Source: JALEFZ01 sp038527485 (lineage in GTDB: Bacteria > Bacteroidota > Bacteroidia > J057). From it: 64,000 bases of DNA. Both the position numbers and the translations under genes were made by a program. Under the pieces are notes generated by a model. It did no database searches and was not told where the DNA came from. It worked only from the letters and a program-made list of their open reading frames with translations. The stretch lies in contig JBCBFT010000007.1 in the NCBI GenBank assembly GCA_038527485.1, positions 1 to 64,000 of the forward strand, in the 5' to 3' direction. Every line of letters begins with the position of its first letter. Position 1 is the stretch's first letter. This document shows, in pieces, positions 17,439 through 26,152 of the stretch.

Positions 17439-17939
17439 ATGTTCACAAACGTATTCCTTAAATTTATCATTCTATCCATCGTTTTGGCCACAGCTACATT
17501 CTCTTGCCAAAACAGCAATCCCGCAGAGTCTGCCGAGCACAAAGAAATGATGGTGGAGCATGCCAAAATGGAGTCTGAGCACGACGAGATGATGAAAGCC
17601 CATGAAGAAATGCAAAAACTGCATGAGCAATTGGTCATTGACCATGATTCAATCTCGGGTGGGGAACCCGACGAGGCGCATGACGCGATGGAAAAAGAGC
17701 ATCAAGCCATCATCGATCAGCACACAGCAATGATTGAATCACATATGGCATTGGTAGAGAAGCATAAAGCGCTGGTGGAAAAGCATGGAACAGGTGAGAT
17801 TGATTCAGAAACCCTCAAGGCGGAGCATGCCAAAATGGAGGCTGAGCACCAAAGCATGCAAGCGGATCATGACAAGGCCGAAGCCGATCACGAAAAGCTG
17901 AAATCCGACCACCAGAAGATGATCGAGGATCATTCGTAG
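17439..17939 (+). CDS. Lipoprotein with histidines in strict heptad register
   Basis: 166 residues. A lipoprotein signal ends at Cys23 (ATATFSC). The mature part is almost wholly a predicted coiled coil. Its 18 histidines fall at 34, 41, 48, 55, 62, 69, then 81, 88, 95, 102, 109, 116, 130, 137, 144, 151, 158, 165: every step is 7 or 14 apart except one at 69-81. The repeat unit is roughly H-x-x-M-x-x-E. A histidine seam on one helix face could bind metal or haem, make the coiled coil pH-sensitive, or sit in a trimer core. I know no named family for it. The stop codon is part of a hairpin repeat that expands into an array. Confidence 0.8.
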   Translation: MFTNVFLKFIILSIVLATATFSCQNSNPAESAEHKEMMVEHAKMESEHDEMMKAHEEMQKLHEQLVIDHDSISGGEPDEAHDAMEKEHQAIIDQHTAMIESHMALVEKHKALVEKHGTGEIDSETLKAEHAKMEAEHQSMQADHDKAEADHEKLKSDHQKMIEDHS

Positions 17940-18140
17940 GACCACCGCCATGGCGTGGTCACTCAATCATCGCCACGGCGTGGTCACTCAATCATCGCCA
18001 CGGCGTGGTCACTCAATCATCACCATGGCGTGGTCACTCAATCATCGCCACGGCGTGGTCACTCAATCATCACCACGGCGTGGTCACCCCAACCACCGCC
18101 ACGGCGTGGTCACTCAATCACCGCCACGGCGTGGTCACCC
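17936..18140 (+). repeat. Tandem array of eight stop-codon hairpin units
   Basis: GTAG (17936-17939) includes the stop codon of the heptad-His gene. The first unit is the full hairpin GACCAC, C, GCC, AT, GGC, GTGGTC (17940-17960). Seven further units of about 25 bp follow, each with a GGCGTGGTCAC right arm and mostly CACTCAATCATC between. Core loops alternate AT and AC. The left arm is intact only in the first and seventh units. The apparent ORFs across it are repeat artefacts. Confidence 0.85.
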
Positions 18141-18159
18141 CCCAAATGATCATGCTAAC

Positions 18160-18230
18160 AGAGAAACGCGTAGTATTTGTCGACAACTCCTCCCAAAAGG
18201 ATGAGGCGTACAAAGGCTACGCGTTTCTCT
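18160..18230 (+). promoter_or_regulatory. Long inverted repeat in the rapA leader
   Basis: AGAGAAACGCGTAG (18160-18173) pairs perfectly with CTACGCGTTTCTCT (18217-18230). With the inner ACAAA/TTTGT it reaches 19 of 21 bases. The 43-nt interior contains a CCTC...GAGG mini-stem. It lies 60 bp before the rapA ATG with no T run. It could be an mRNA leader structure, a binding site or a remnant of a small inverted-repeat element. Confidence 0.5.
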
Positions 18231-18290
18231 ATATTTTACAATTGCTTATCTCCTCCGCTTTTCCCTTCTTGCGGGCCAGAAACCTACCAC

Positions 18291-21107
18291 ATGGCATTCT
18301 CTCTAGATCAACGTTATACCTCTGAAGGCGAGCCCGAACTTGGGGTTGGCAAAGTCACGGAAGTGAACCACGGCCGCGTCAAAGTCTATTTTCCAGGTGC
18401 TGAAGCTACCCGTTTGTACGCGACCGAAACAGCTCCCCTGCGCAGGGTCAAATTCAAGCCAGGTGATACCGTCCACGATGCCACACAGCGTCCGATGGTA
18501 GTCGAGCGGGTGCAAGAAGGAGACCTTTACATTTACATCGGAGCAGACCGCGTCATTTCCGAGGCTGATTTAGGCGAAGTGAAGGTACAGCATGGGGTAG
18601 ATGATCGCTTGCTCAATGGAGAAGTGGATACGCCTGCGCTATTTGCCTTGAGACGTCGAACACTTGCCCATGAGCATGGCAGACACCGCTCTTCTATTCA
18701 AGGTTTTGTGGGAGGAAGAATTGACCTAATTCCCCATCAGTTGTATATCGCCCATGAGGTCAGCAATCGCTATGCTCCTCGGGTCCTGCTCTCTGATGAA
18801 GTAGGCTTAGGAAAAACCATCGAAGCTTGCTTGATCCTCCATCGTTTGCTGCTGAACGGTCGCATCTCGCGTGTGCTGATCTTGGTACCTGATTCGCTGG
18901 TCCACCAGTGGTTTGTGGAGATGTTGCGCCGCTTCAATCTGTGGTTCCACATCTTTGATGAAGAACGCTGCGCCGCCCTCGAAGAAAGTGCGCCCGAAGG
19001 CAATCCCTTTCTCGACGACCAGTTGATTATATGTAGTACTTCCTTTTTGTCAGGTTCCCAGAAACGTGCCCAGCAAGCCCTTACAGCCAAATGGGACATG
19101 CTCGTGGTGGATGAAGCCCACCATCTCGAATGGTCTACCGAAGCAGCCAGCCCCGCTTATCAGATTGTAGAGCTACTCAGTCAAGTGGCCCAAGGCCTGC
19201 TCTTACTTACGGCCACGCCTGAGCAGTTGGGGCAAGAGAGTCACTTCGCGCGTCTGCGCCTCCTAGATCCTGACCGATACACAGATTTTGAGCAGTTTCA
19301 AGCAGAATCACAGGATCACGAGTCCACAGCTGACCTGGTCGAGCGATTGGCTAGTGGGACAAAGCTTACGACTTCCGATCAACAATGGCTTGCCAAAAGG
19401 TTTGAAGCAGATCGGCTGGAAGCCGTAAGCCAAGGAGATGCCTCTGCTAGCCATCAGCTCATGGAGGATTTGCTGGATCAGTATGGCCCAGGTCGGGTCA
19501 TCTTTCGCAATACCCGTGCAGCGATCAAGGGTTTCCCTCAACGAATAGTAAACCTCGCACCGCTCACCGCAGGGGAGGATCAGGATCGCTGGGTGGAGCG
19601 ACTGAGTGAGGAGTTTACAGCAGATACATTGGAGAAAAGAGTAGAAGCTCCTCTATTCTACTTTAAGCAAGATCCGCGCATGACTTGGCTGATTCAACTG
19701 ATCGAAAAGCTCGCCCCCGAGAAAGTATTGTTGATCTGTCGCAGCAAGGAAAAAGTGCTGGCCCTGGAAGAGGAGCTGCGCAATCGCATGAGTTTGAAAG
19801 TGGGCGTCTTCCACGAAGACCTCAGCATAGTGCAGCGTGACCGAAATGCGGCGTGGTTTGCAGAGGCAGAAGGCGCACGCTTGATGCTATGCTCGGAGAT
19901 CGGAAGCGAGGGACGCAATTTTCAATTTGCCCACCATCTGGTGCTTTTGGATGTCCCCCTGAATCCTGAACTGCTGGAGCAGCGCATCGGGCGACTCGAC
20001 CGCATTGGCCAGACAGAAGACATCCAAATTCACGTGCCCTACCTGATAGGGACCCCACAAGAGACGCTGGTTCGCTGGTTTCATGAGGGTTTACAAGCTT
20101 TTGAGCACAATCTGGAAGGTGCCGATCAACTGTCGCGTCGTTTTGAAGATCGTTTATTGGAGATCTTTACCTCTTTGGGGGCAGCAGAAACGCCTGCGAA
20201 GCTAGATACCTTGATCGCAGAGACAGCCGAGTTTCAGCAAGCGCTGAAGCAGCAACTCGCCCAGGGTAGAAATCGCCTGTTGGAGATGAACTCCTTTCGT
20301 CCAAGTGTAGCGGAGGAGTTGGTAGAACAAATCGAGCAGGCAGATAGAGATCCTGTCCTAGAGCAGTATATGACGGAAGTCTTTGAGCATTTTGCCGTAG
20401 AAATGGAGGACCTTGGACCTAGGAGCTATTTTCTCCATCCTGCGCCTCAAAATCTAGAGGCATTTCCAGGGGTACCTGATGAGGGCATCACTGTCAGCTT
20501 CAGCCGCAGTTGGGCGCTTAGCAGAGAAGATGCGAGCTTCTTGAGCTGGGATCATCCGATTGCCACGGGAACTTTGGACAGGGTCTTGAGTTCGGGAACG
20601 GGTGGCGTGAGTTTTGGCGTTTTGCGTCAGGGAGAAAAGCGTGGCCTACTACTGGAAGCGATATTTGTGGTGGAGACAATGGGAGGAGAAGCCTTGCATG
20701 CGAATCGTTTCTTGCCTCCGACGCCGATTCGGATAGTGGTCGATCACAGAGGTGAGGAGGAAACAGATGCTTATCCTGCGGAGCAGATGGATCAGCAACT
20801 CATTTGGGCACCTGTGGATGATCTATTAGAAAATGAGGTATTCGTCGAAACTATTTTACCCAGTATGATTTCCGCTGCTACGGATCTGGCTGAGCTGCGT
20901 GCTGCTTCCCACATCATGCAGGGCATCCGCAAGATGCAGAATCGCTTGGACCACGAAATCAATCGACTCAAGAGCTTACAAGCCGTCAATCAGCACATCC
21001 GTCCGCAAGAAATCCAGTTTGCAGAACAGAGTAAAGAGCAGCTAAAAGACCTCATACAAGATGCCCATATTCGGTTGGATGCCTTACAGCTGATTCAGTT
21101 GGCGTAG
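18291..21107 (+). CDS. rapA: RapA-like RNA polymerase recycling ATPase (SWI2/SNF2)
   Basis: 938 residues. An N-terminal KOW/Tudor-like region (15-110: GVGKVTEVNHGRVKVYFPG) is followed by the SNF2 ATPase with Walker A DEVGLGKT (169-176) and DEAH (274-277). The helicase C lobe has GSEGRNFQFAHH (538-549) and RIGRLDRIGQ (about 565-575). Then come coiled-coil and RapA C-terminal regions. RapA binds core RNA polymerase and remodels stalled or post-termination complexes. ATG 18291 is preferred over upstream codons in the frame because MAFSLDQRY matches the family's short N-terminus. It is monocistronic, between repeat arrays. Confidence 0.9.
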   Translation: MAFSLDQRYTSEGEPELGVGKVTEVNHGRVKVYFPGAEATRLYATETAPLRRVKFKPGDTVHDATQRPMVVERVQEGDLYIYIGADRVISEADLGEVKVQHGVDDRLLNGEVDTPALFALRRRTLAHEHGRHRSSIQGFVGGRIDLIPHQLYIAHEVSNRYAPRVLLSDEVGLGKTIEACLILHRLLLNGRISRVLILVPDSLVHQWFVEMLRRFNLWFHIFDEERCAALEESAPEGNPFLDDQLIICSTSFLSGSQKRAQQALTAKWDMLVVDEAHHLEWSTEAASPAYQIVELLSQVAQGLLLLTATPEQLGQESHFARLRLLDPDRYTDFEQFQAESQDHESTADLVERLASGTKLTTSDQQWLAKRFEADRLEAVSQGDASASHQLMEDLLDQYGPGRVIFRNTRAAIKGFPQRIVNLAPLTAGEDQDRWVERLSEEFTADTLEKRVEAPLFYFKQDPRMTWLIQLIEKLAPEKVLLICRSKEKVLALEEELRNRMSLKVGVFHEDLSIVQRDRNAAWFAEAEGARLMLCSEIGSEGRNFQFAHHLVLLDVPLNPELLEQRIGRLDRIGQTEDIQIHVPYLIGTPQETLVRWFHEGLQAFEHNLEGADQLSRRFEDRLLEIFTSLGAAETPAKLDTLIAETAEFQQALKQQLAQGRNRLLEMNSFRPSVAEELVEQIEQADRDPVLEQYMTEVFEHFAVEMEDLGPRSYFLHPAPQNLEAFPGVPDEGITVSFSRSWALSREDASFLSWDHPIATGTLDRVLSSGTGGVSFGVLRQGEKRGLLLEAIFVVETMGGEALHANRFLPPTPIRIVVDHRGEEETDAYPAEQMDQQLIWAPVDDLLENEVFVETILPSMISAATDLAELRAASHIMQGIRKMQNRLDHEINRLKSLQAVNQHIRPQEIQFAEQSKEQLKDLIQDAHIRLDALQLIQLA

Positions 21108-21127
21108 GTTTGAGAGAATAGATAAAT

Positions 21128-21230
21128 GTCAGCTAGTGTCAATGGCTCGTGGGTATTCTTCCATATGTCGAATCTCTGCCAGCGCCCACGTCCCGTTGGT
21201 GCTTCCCTATATGTCGAATCCCCATTTATC
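21128..21230 (+). repeat. Two tandem CCAACG-type units after rapA
   Basis: Two diverged units of about 49 bp: the first is worn (GTCAGCTAGTGTCAATGGC), the second is GCCAGCGCCCACGTCCCG plus TTGGTGC. Each is followed by ATATGTCGAATC. This shows the family can tandemly duplicate with its flank. Confidence 0.6.
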
Positions 21231-21287
21231 CCTATCTTCATCCAACGGCTTTTTGCAGAAGTCTTCCACACCTAACTTTTGATCTAT

Positions 21288-24200
21288 ATGCGTTTGCTCT
21301 CCTTTCTCTCTGTATTATGGCTCATAGGAATTTTCTTATTTCCCCATAAAAATCTTCAAGCACAGAATAATCAGTCTGATCTATCACAGATAGTTCGTGG
21401 CCTCAAGCTCCGCGAGATCGGACCCTCTGTCATGGGCGGGCGAATATCCGATATTGCCATTCATCCGCAGCATCCCAGTACATGGTATGTCTCCGCTGGC
21501 TCAGGAAATCTTTGGAAAACGACCAACAGTGGCATCACCTGGAAGCCTATCTTCGAAGATTATCCCTCCTATTCCATTGGTGCGATTGCCATTGATCCTA
21601 CAACTCCAGAGACTGTCTGGCTCGGGACGGGAGAAAATGTCAGTGGTCGACATGTGGGCTGGGGGAGTGGCATCTATCGTAGTCGAGATGGTGGCAAAAG
21701 CTGGAAGCAGATGGGGCTAGAAAAATCTGAACATATTGGAAAAATCCTTGTCGATCCGCGCAATAGCGATGTGGTGATTGTGGCAGCAGAAGGACCCCTC
21801 TGGTCTTCAGGAGGAGAACGTGGCGTGTACAAAACCACAGACGGAGGGCAAAAGTGGAAGCAGATGCTCGAAATCGATGAACACACAGGCGTGACCGACC
21901 TAGAATTCGACCCTACCAATCCAGATATCGTATATGCCGCAGCTTATCAACGTCGTCGCCATACTTGGGCTCTGCTGGCAGGAGGCCCTCAATCAGGCAT
22001 TTACAAATCCACAAACAACGGAGACTCTTGGCGGAAAATAACCAAAGGATTGCCCAAAGGTGATATGGGTAAAATTGGTCTGGCCGTCACCCCAGCTGAT
22101 CCGAGCCTGATCTATGCCACGATCGAAGCAAGCAATGCAGAAAAAGGCTTTTACCGATCTATCGACAAGGGCGAAAGCTGGGAAAAACGTAACAGCTACG
22201 TTTCAGGAGGGACAGGCCCCCATTATTATCAAGAAATAGAAGTCTCCCCCGTCGATCCTGACCTTATTTACCAAATGGATGTATTTCTCCATGTTTCGAG
22301 AGATGGAGGAAAGACATTTGACTATCTGGTGACAGGACGAGAAAAGCACAGCGACAATCACGCGCTTTGGATAGATCCTCAAAATGGTCAGCACCTCATG
22401 GCAGGCTGTGATGGCGGATTGTACGAGACCTTTGATGAAGGGAAAACGTGGAGACATTTCCCCAATCTCCCGATCTCTCAGTTCTACAAGCTCGCCCTAG
22501 ACAATTCGGAACCTTTCTACAATATCCTAGGAGGTGCCCAAGACTTGGGAACGCTGTTAGGGCCTTCGCGCACGATGCACACCGAAGGCATTCGCAACCA
22601 GGATTGGTATGTGCCCACAGGAGCTGATGGCTATGAGTCACAGTTTGACCCTGAAGATCCAAATATTGCCTACATGGAATTTCAGCAAGGATACCTTTTC
22701 CGATACGATCGTCGCCTAGAGCAACCCATCAAGATCCAGCCACAGCCTGCTCCTGGTGATGCACCTGAAAGGTGGAACTGGGACAGTCCATTGATCATCA
22801 GTCCCCATAGCTCGAAGCGTCTATATTTCGGTTCACAGCGCGTTTGGAAAAGCGATGACCGAGGCGACTCATGGTCTCCCATAAGCAAAGACCTGACGAC
22901 GAATACCAACCGGTACGAGTTAGAAATGATGGGACGCGTCTGGCGCTCCGATGCCCTCTACGACAATGGTGCTATGTCCAAATATGCGACTTTGACTTGC
23001 TTATCGGAGTCTCCCAAAGTCGAAGATCTCCTCTATACAGGTTCTGACGATGGACTGATCCAGGTGACAGAGGATGGAGGCTCCAATTGGCGAAAGACCG
23101 CCGAACTTCCAGGAGTTCCGTGGCGATCATTTATCAATGACGTGGAGGCGAGTACACATGACGAGAACACCGTGTTTGCGGTGGGAGATGCCCACAAATT
23201 TGGCGATTACAGTCCCTATCTATTCATGAGTACAGATCGTGGAAAGGTCTGGAGATCCATCGCAGGAGATCTACCCGATAAAACCATCGTATGGGTAATT
23301 AAGCAGGACCGTCTGGATGAAAATCTTTTATTTATCGGGACGGAGTACGGCTTATATTTTTCGCCCAACAAAGGAAAAAACTGGATTAAACTCAATGGAG
23401 GCGTACCTACGATTCCTTTCAGGGACATTGAATTACATCCACGTGAAGACGATATAGTAGGTGCGACTTTTGGGAGAGGCTTTTATGTGCTGGATGATTA
23501 TAGCTGTTTACGTAACCTCAGCGAAGCCGTAGCAGCCAAAACCAACACCCTTTTTCCTGTAAGAGATGCCTGGTGGTATATTCCGAGTGTCCCCATGCAA
23601 GCAAAAGGGATGCCCTCAGCAGGTTCGACTTCTTACGCGGCAGAAAATCCTCCTTTTGGGGCCACCTTTACTTACTACATGGCAGACATTCCGCAGACGA
23701 CCAAGCAACAACGTCAGGAAAAAGAAAAGGTGCTTCGAAAGGAAGAAGCCAGTATTCCTTTTCCTGCTTGGGAGACGTTGCGTGAAGAATCGACGGAGGC
23801 GACCCCCAAAGTCATGCTATGGGTCAAAGACGAGGCAGGGAATCCCATTCGTTGGCTCAAGGGCGCGGGCAGCAAAGGCTTACATCGTACCACCTGGGAT
23901 CTTCGATTACCTGCTCCCAATGCGATCAACCTGACCCAACGTGCCTTCAATCCGCCTTGGGCCAGTGATCCACAGGGACCAATGGCTGCACCAGGAACTT
24001 ACAGTGTGCAGTTATTTATCCTGCACCAAGGGGAGATGGTTGCTCAAGGTGAAGCACAGAAATTTACGCTTAAACCTGTTCCCGGCATTGCGGAAGACAT
24101 GGACTTCGAAGCTGTGGCAGCCTTTCAGCAAAAGACGCATCGCCTACTATTGGATATGTCGAGCGCAGGTCAGAAACTGGGAGAGTCAAAGGAGCGACTG

Positions 24201-24566
24201 GTGCAACTGGAAGCGGCTTTGATGCAGACGCCCAAAGTGACTGCTGAGCACTTCGCGACATGGCAAGCCCTCAACACACAGCTGATTAAACTACGGACCA
24301 CGCTATACGGCGATCCGATTCGAGGCCGCTTCGACGAGGCGAGGCCTCCTTCTATTTATGGCCGTGCACAAAATGTAGCTGGTGGGCACTGGAGCACTAC
24401 GCAAGCACCAACCAAGACATTTCAGAACGACTTGAAATTGGCTACAGAAGGCTATGCTATTTTCAAGAAAGATCTGCAGGCCTATTTACAGGATTTAGAG
24501 GCTTTTGAAACAAGCTTGAAAGAGGCAGGATCGCCTTACACAAAGGGACGGAAGTTTGGCGAATAA
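21288..24566 (+). CDS. Secreted BNR/VPS10-type beta-propeller protein
   Basis: 1,092 residues. Signal peptide 1-24 (NLQAQ). About 40-740 holds many Asp-box/BNR motifs (KTTNSGITWK, RSRDGGKSW, KTTDGGQKW, KSTNNGDSW, VTEDGGSNW) typical of the sortilin-like ten-bladed propeller. About 780-1092 is a helical C-terminal region that follows a short Ig-like segment (IRWLKGAGSKGLHRTTWDLR). It lacks a clear T9SS type A ending. Large members of this family in Bacteroidota are often called glycosyl hydrolases, but no glycosidase catalytic residues can be identified, so enzymatic function is unproven. ATG 21288 gives the signal peptide; the frame extends to a TTG at 21279. Confidence 0.82.
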   Translation: MRLLSFLSVLWLIGIFLFPHKNLQAQNNQSDLSQIVRGLKLREIGPSVMGGRISDIAIHPQHPSTWYVSAGSGNLWKTTNSGITWKPIFEDYPSYSIGAIAIDPTTPETVWLGTGENVSGRHVGWGSGIYRSRDGGKSWKQMGLEKSEHIGKILVDPRNSDVVIVAAEGPLWSSGGERGVYKTTDGGQKWKQMLEIDEHTGVTDLEFDPTNPDIVYAAAYQRRRHTWALLAGGPQSGIYKSTNNGDSWRKITKGLPKGDMGKIGLAVTPADPSLIYATIEASNAEKGFYRSIDKGESWEKRNSYVSGGTGPHYYQEIEVSPVDPDLIYQMDVFLHVSRDGGKTFDYLVTGREKHSDNHALWIDPQNGQHLMAGCDGGLYETFDEGKTWRHFPNLPISQFYKLALDNSEPFYNILGGAQDLGTLLGPSRTMHTEGIRNQDWYVPTGADGYESQFDPEDPNIAYMEFQQGYLFRYDRRLEQPIKIQPQPAPGDAPERWNWDSPLIISPHSSKRLYFGSQRVWKSDDRGDSWSPISKDLTTNTNRYELEMMGRVWRSDALYDNGAMSKYATLTCLSESPKVEDLLYTGSDDGLIQVTEDGGSNWRKTAELPGVPWRSFINDVEASTHDENTVFAVGDAHKFGDYSPYLFMSTDRGKVWRSIAGDLPDKTIVWVIKQDRLDENLLFIGTEYGLYFSPNKGKNWIKLNGGVPTIPFRDIELHPREDDIVGATFGRGFYVLDDYSCLRNLSEAVAAKTNTLFPVRDAWWYIPSVPMQAKGMPSAGSTSYAAENPPFGATFTYYMADIPQTTKQQRQEKEKVLRKEEASIPFPAWETLREESTEATPKVMLWVKDEAGNPIRWLKGAGSKGLHRTTWDLRLPAPNAINLTQRAFNPPWASDPQGPMAAPGTYSVQLFILHQGEMVAQGEAQKFTLKPVPGIAEDMDFEAVAAFQQKTHRLLLDMSSAGQKLGESKERLVQLEAALMQTPKVTAEHFATWQALNTQLIKLRTTLYGDPIRGRFDEARPPSIYGRAQNVAGGHWSTTQAPTKTFQNDLKLATEGYAIFKKDLQAYLQDLEAFETSLKEAGSPYTKGRKFGE

Positions 24567-24656
24567 GTTGAACGTAAAGGGATGCGCGTATGGGTATCCC
24601 CTACATTATGGTATAAAGTAGTTGGTTAGTCATTTCATTTTACAAACGCGTGCTCA

Positions 24657-25073
24657 ATGAATCAAAAAGCATTTGATCTTGCATATCTCAACGAAATCAG
24701 CAAAGGCCATTTCCCTGGTCTTTTAGGCATAGAAATTACCCATATTGAAGAAGGGAAATTAGTGGCTGAGATGCCTGTGAAGAAAGACTTTTTTGCACCC
24801 AATGGCTTCTTACATGCTGGGAGCATCGTCACGCTGGCAGATACTGCGGCGGGCTATGCGGCTGTTGCCCACCTACCTGAGAATGGGAAATCGTTTACCA
24901 CGCTGGAGCTAAAGACCAATTTTGTAGGTGCCATCAGAGAAGGACTGCTGACCTGCGAATGTGTAGCTGAGCACCTCGGAAGGACCACACAGGTATGGCG
25001 CGTCATCGTTCGCAACAAGGAGACGGAAAAGCAGCTCGCCCTGTTTTCCTGCACGCAATTGATTCTTTATTGA
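24657..25073 (+). CDS. PaaI-family hotdog thioesterase
   Basis: 138 residues. A single hotdog fold with the YdiI/PaaI pattern: GIEITHIEEGKLVAEMPV, then NGFLHAGSIVTLADTAAG (47-64, containing the HxG...AD active-site loop), and ELKTNFVGAIREG. The family hydrolyses acyl- or hydroxybenzoyl-CoA-type esters; substrate is not predictable. ATG 24657 is the first in frame. It is monocistronic. Confidence 0.88.
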   Translation: MNQKAFDLAYLNEISKGHFPGLLGIEITHIEEGKLVAEMPVKKDFFAPNGFLHAGSIVTLADTAAGYAAVAHLPENGKSFTTLELKTNFVGAIREGLLTCECVAEHLGRTTQVWRVIVRNKETEKQLALFSCTQLILY

Positions 25074-25122
25074 TTTTAATGGGGGAATGACTGACTTTTC
25101 CTCCTTTTATTCGTACAAGTCT

Positions 25123-25143
25123 TTATGCAACACTGTTGCATAA
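25123..25143. promoter_or_regulatory. Perfect palindrome ahead of the His-rich lipoprotein, candidate metal-regulator operator
   Basis: TTATGCAAC (25123-25131), spacer ACT, GTTGCATAA (25135-25143): nine-base perfect arms. It lies 150 bp before the ATG of a His-rich lipoprotein and is followed by an A/T-rich stretch suitable for a promoter. Size and symmetry fit a Fur-family (for example Zur) box. The assignment to zinc is inferred from the downstream gene, not from a known consensus. Confidence 0.55.
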
Positions 25144-25291
25144 GATAGAAAAGCCCTTATATTTACTGAATATTAAAACCTAGTGCTTGCTTCTTTTTGC
25201 CTAAATCATCTGATTTATAGTAGTTTGGACATTGAAGCCTACACAAAAAATTCAAACATACACACAACACATTCATCCAATATATAAAAAC

Positions 25292-25711
25292 ATGCTTTTG
25301 ACTCGTTTTTTCATAGGAATCGTCCTTTGTCTACTGATAGGATGCCAAAGTAGCAAGCCTGATCCTAAAATGGCGCGCGCGTTTGAACTGCACAAGGAAG
25401 CTTTACAAACATATGACGCACTCACGGGTGCACTTGATAAGCTGGACCCGCAATCTATGACCCCTGAAAATCAACAGCTTCTAGGGACGATAAAGGAAGC
25501 CAGCGATCAATGGCATGACAACTTAGTAGAAGTCCCAGGCTTTGAACATGAGGAAGGACACGACCACGATCATGATCACGACCACGGAGATGATGCTTTG
25601 AAAGACCTTCCACCTGGAGAAATGCTGGAGCTACAGCAAGCCATCCTCGATGAGGTGCAACGTCTTCTCAAAGAAACGCGTCAATTAGCCAATGGAAATA
25701 CTTCATCATAA
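25292..25711 (+). CDS. His-rich small lipoprotein, probable metal-binding
   Basis: 139 residues from ATG 25292. Lipobox LLIGC (Cys about 18) indicates a membrane-anchored periplasmic or surface lipoprotein. Two helical regions flank an acidic His cluster (HEEGHDHDHDHDHGDD, about 90-105), a typical divalent-metal-binding stretch of zinc-handling proteins. The next gene starts 13 bp downstream, so the two form an operon. Analogy with His-rich/DUF3299-type zinc-uptake accessory pairs is suggestive; no ABC transporter genes are adjacent. Regulation by the palindrome at 25123 is proposed. Confidence 0.75.
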   Translation: MLLTRFFIGIVLCLLIGCQSSKPDPKMARAFELHKEALQTYDALTGALDKLDPQSMTPENQQLLGTIKEASDQWHDNLVEVPGFEHEEGHDHDHDHDHGDDALKDLPPGEMLELQQAILDEVQRLLKETRQLANGNTSS

Positions 25712-25723
25712 GCTTAAAAGTAC

Positions 25724-26152
25724 ATGAGGACCTTGCTGATTTTTTTGTTCAGTCTGTGGACTGTGAGTGTATCCGGGCAAATCCCTACAGAGTGGACAGA
25801 CCTCAGCAAGGTTCGTTTTGTCAGTGCCGTAGATTTCAGTACAGGGAATGTTTACAACCTGCCGAGATTTCCTTCGGCTATCAAACGCTTGGACGGAAAA
25901 GAGATCGAAATTAGTGGCTATATGCTACCCTTAGATATGGAAGGGGATACTTACGCCTTTTCTCGTTATCCCTATGCTGCATGTTTCTTCTGCGGCGGTG
26001 CGGGCTTAGAATCCGTGATGAGCATTTGGTTTGCGAAACCTGACCAGCGTTTTCGCCTGGATCAGTTCGTGAAGTTGAGAGGGGTTTTACGCCTTCAGGA
26101 CAAGGGCGGCGACCTGATCTATTTGCTGGATCAGGCAAAGGAGGTGGAGTAG
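25724..26152 (+). CDS. Exported DUF3299-like OB-fold protein
   Basis: 142 residues with a signal peptide (1-19, VSGQ). The rest looks like a small OB-fold: IEISGYMLPLDMEGDTYAFS, then YAACFFCGGAGLESVMSI (about 86-103) with a CxxC that may bind metal, then FVKLRGVLRLQDKGGDLIYL. DUF3299-type proteins accompany zinc-uptake genes in some Gram-negatives. It is the second gene of the palindrome-controlled pair, 13 bp after the His-rich lipoprotein. Confidence 0.65.
   Translation: MRTLLIFLFSLWTVSVSGQIPTEWTDLSKVRFVSAVDFSTGNVYNLPRFPSAIKRLDGKEIEISGYMLPLDMEGDTYAFSRYPYAACFFCGGAGLESVMSIWFAKPDQRFRLDQFVKLRGVLRLQDKGGDLIYLLDQAKEVE

Noticed and set aside
17940..18140. CRISPR array
   Set aside because: Units are contiguous ~25-bp repeats with near-identical, not unique, spacers; no cas genes.
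17950..18325. Several ORFs of 64-106 codons across the repeat array (repeating HRHGVVTQSS-type peptides)
   Set aside because: They arise because the ~25-bp unit keeps frames open; three frames are open at once and no start context or family supports coding.
21251..21280. Bacteroidota promoter (TTTTG, 17 nt, TAACTTTT) before the BNR gene
   Set aside because: Spacing is two bases short, the TAnnTTTG match is imperfect, and it would make the transcript leaderless; not strong enough to list.
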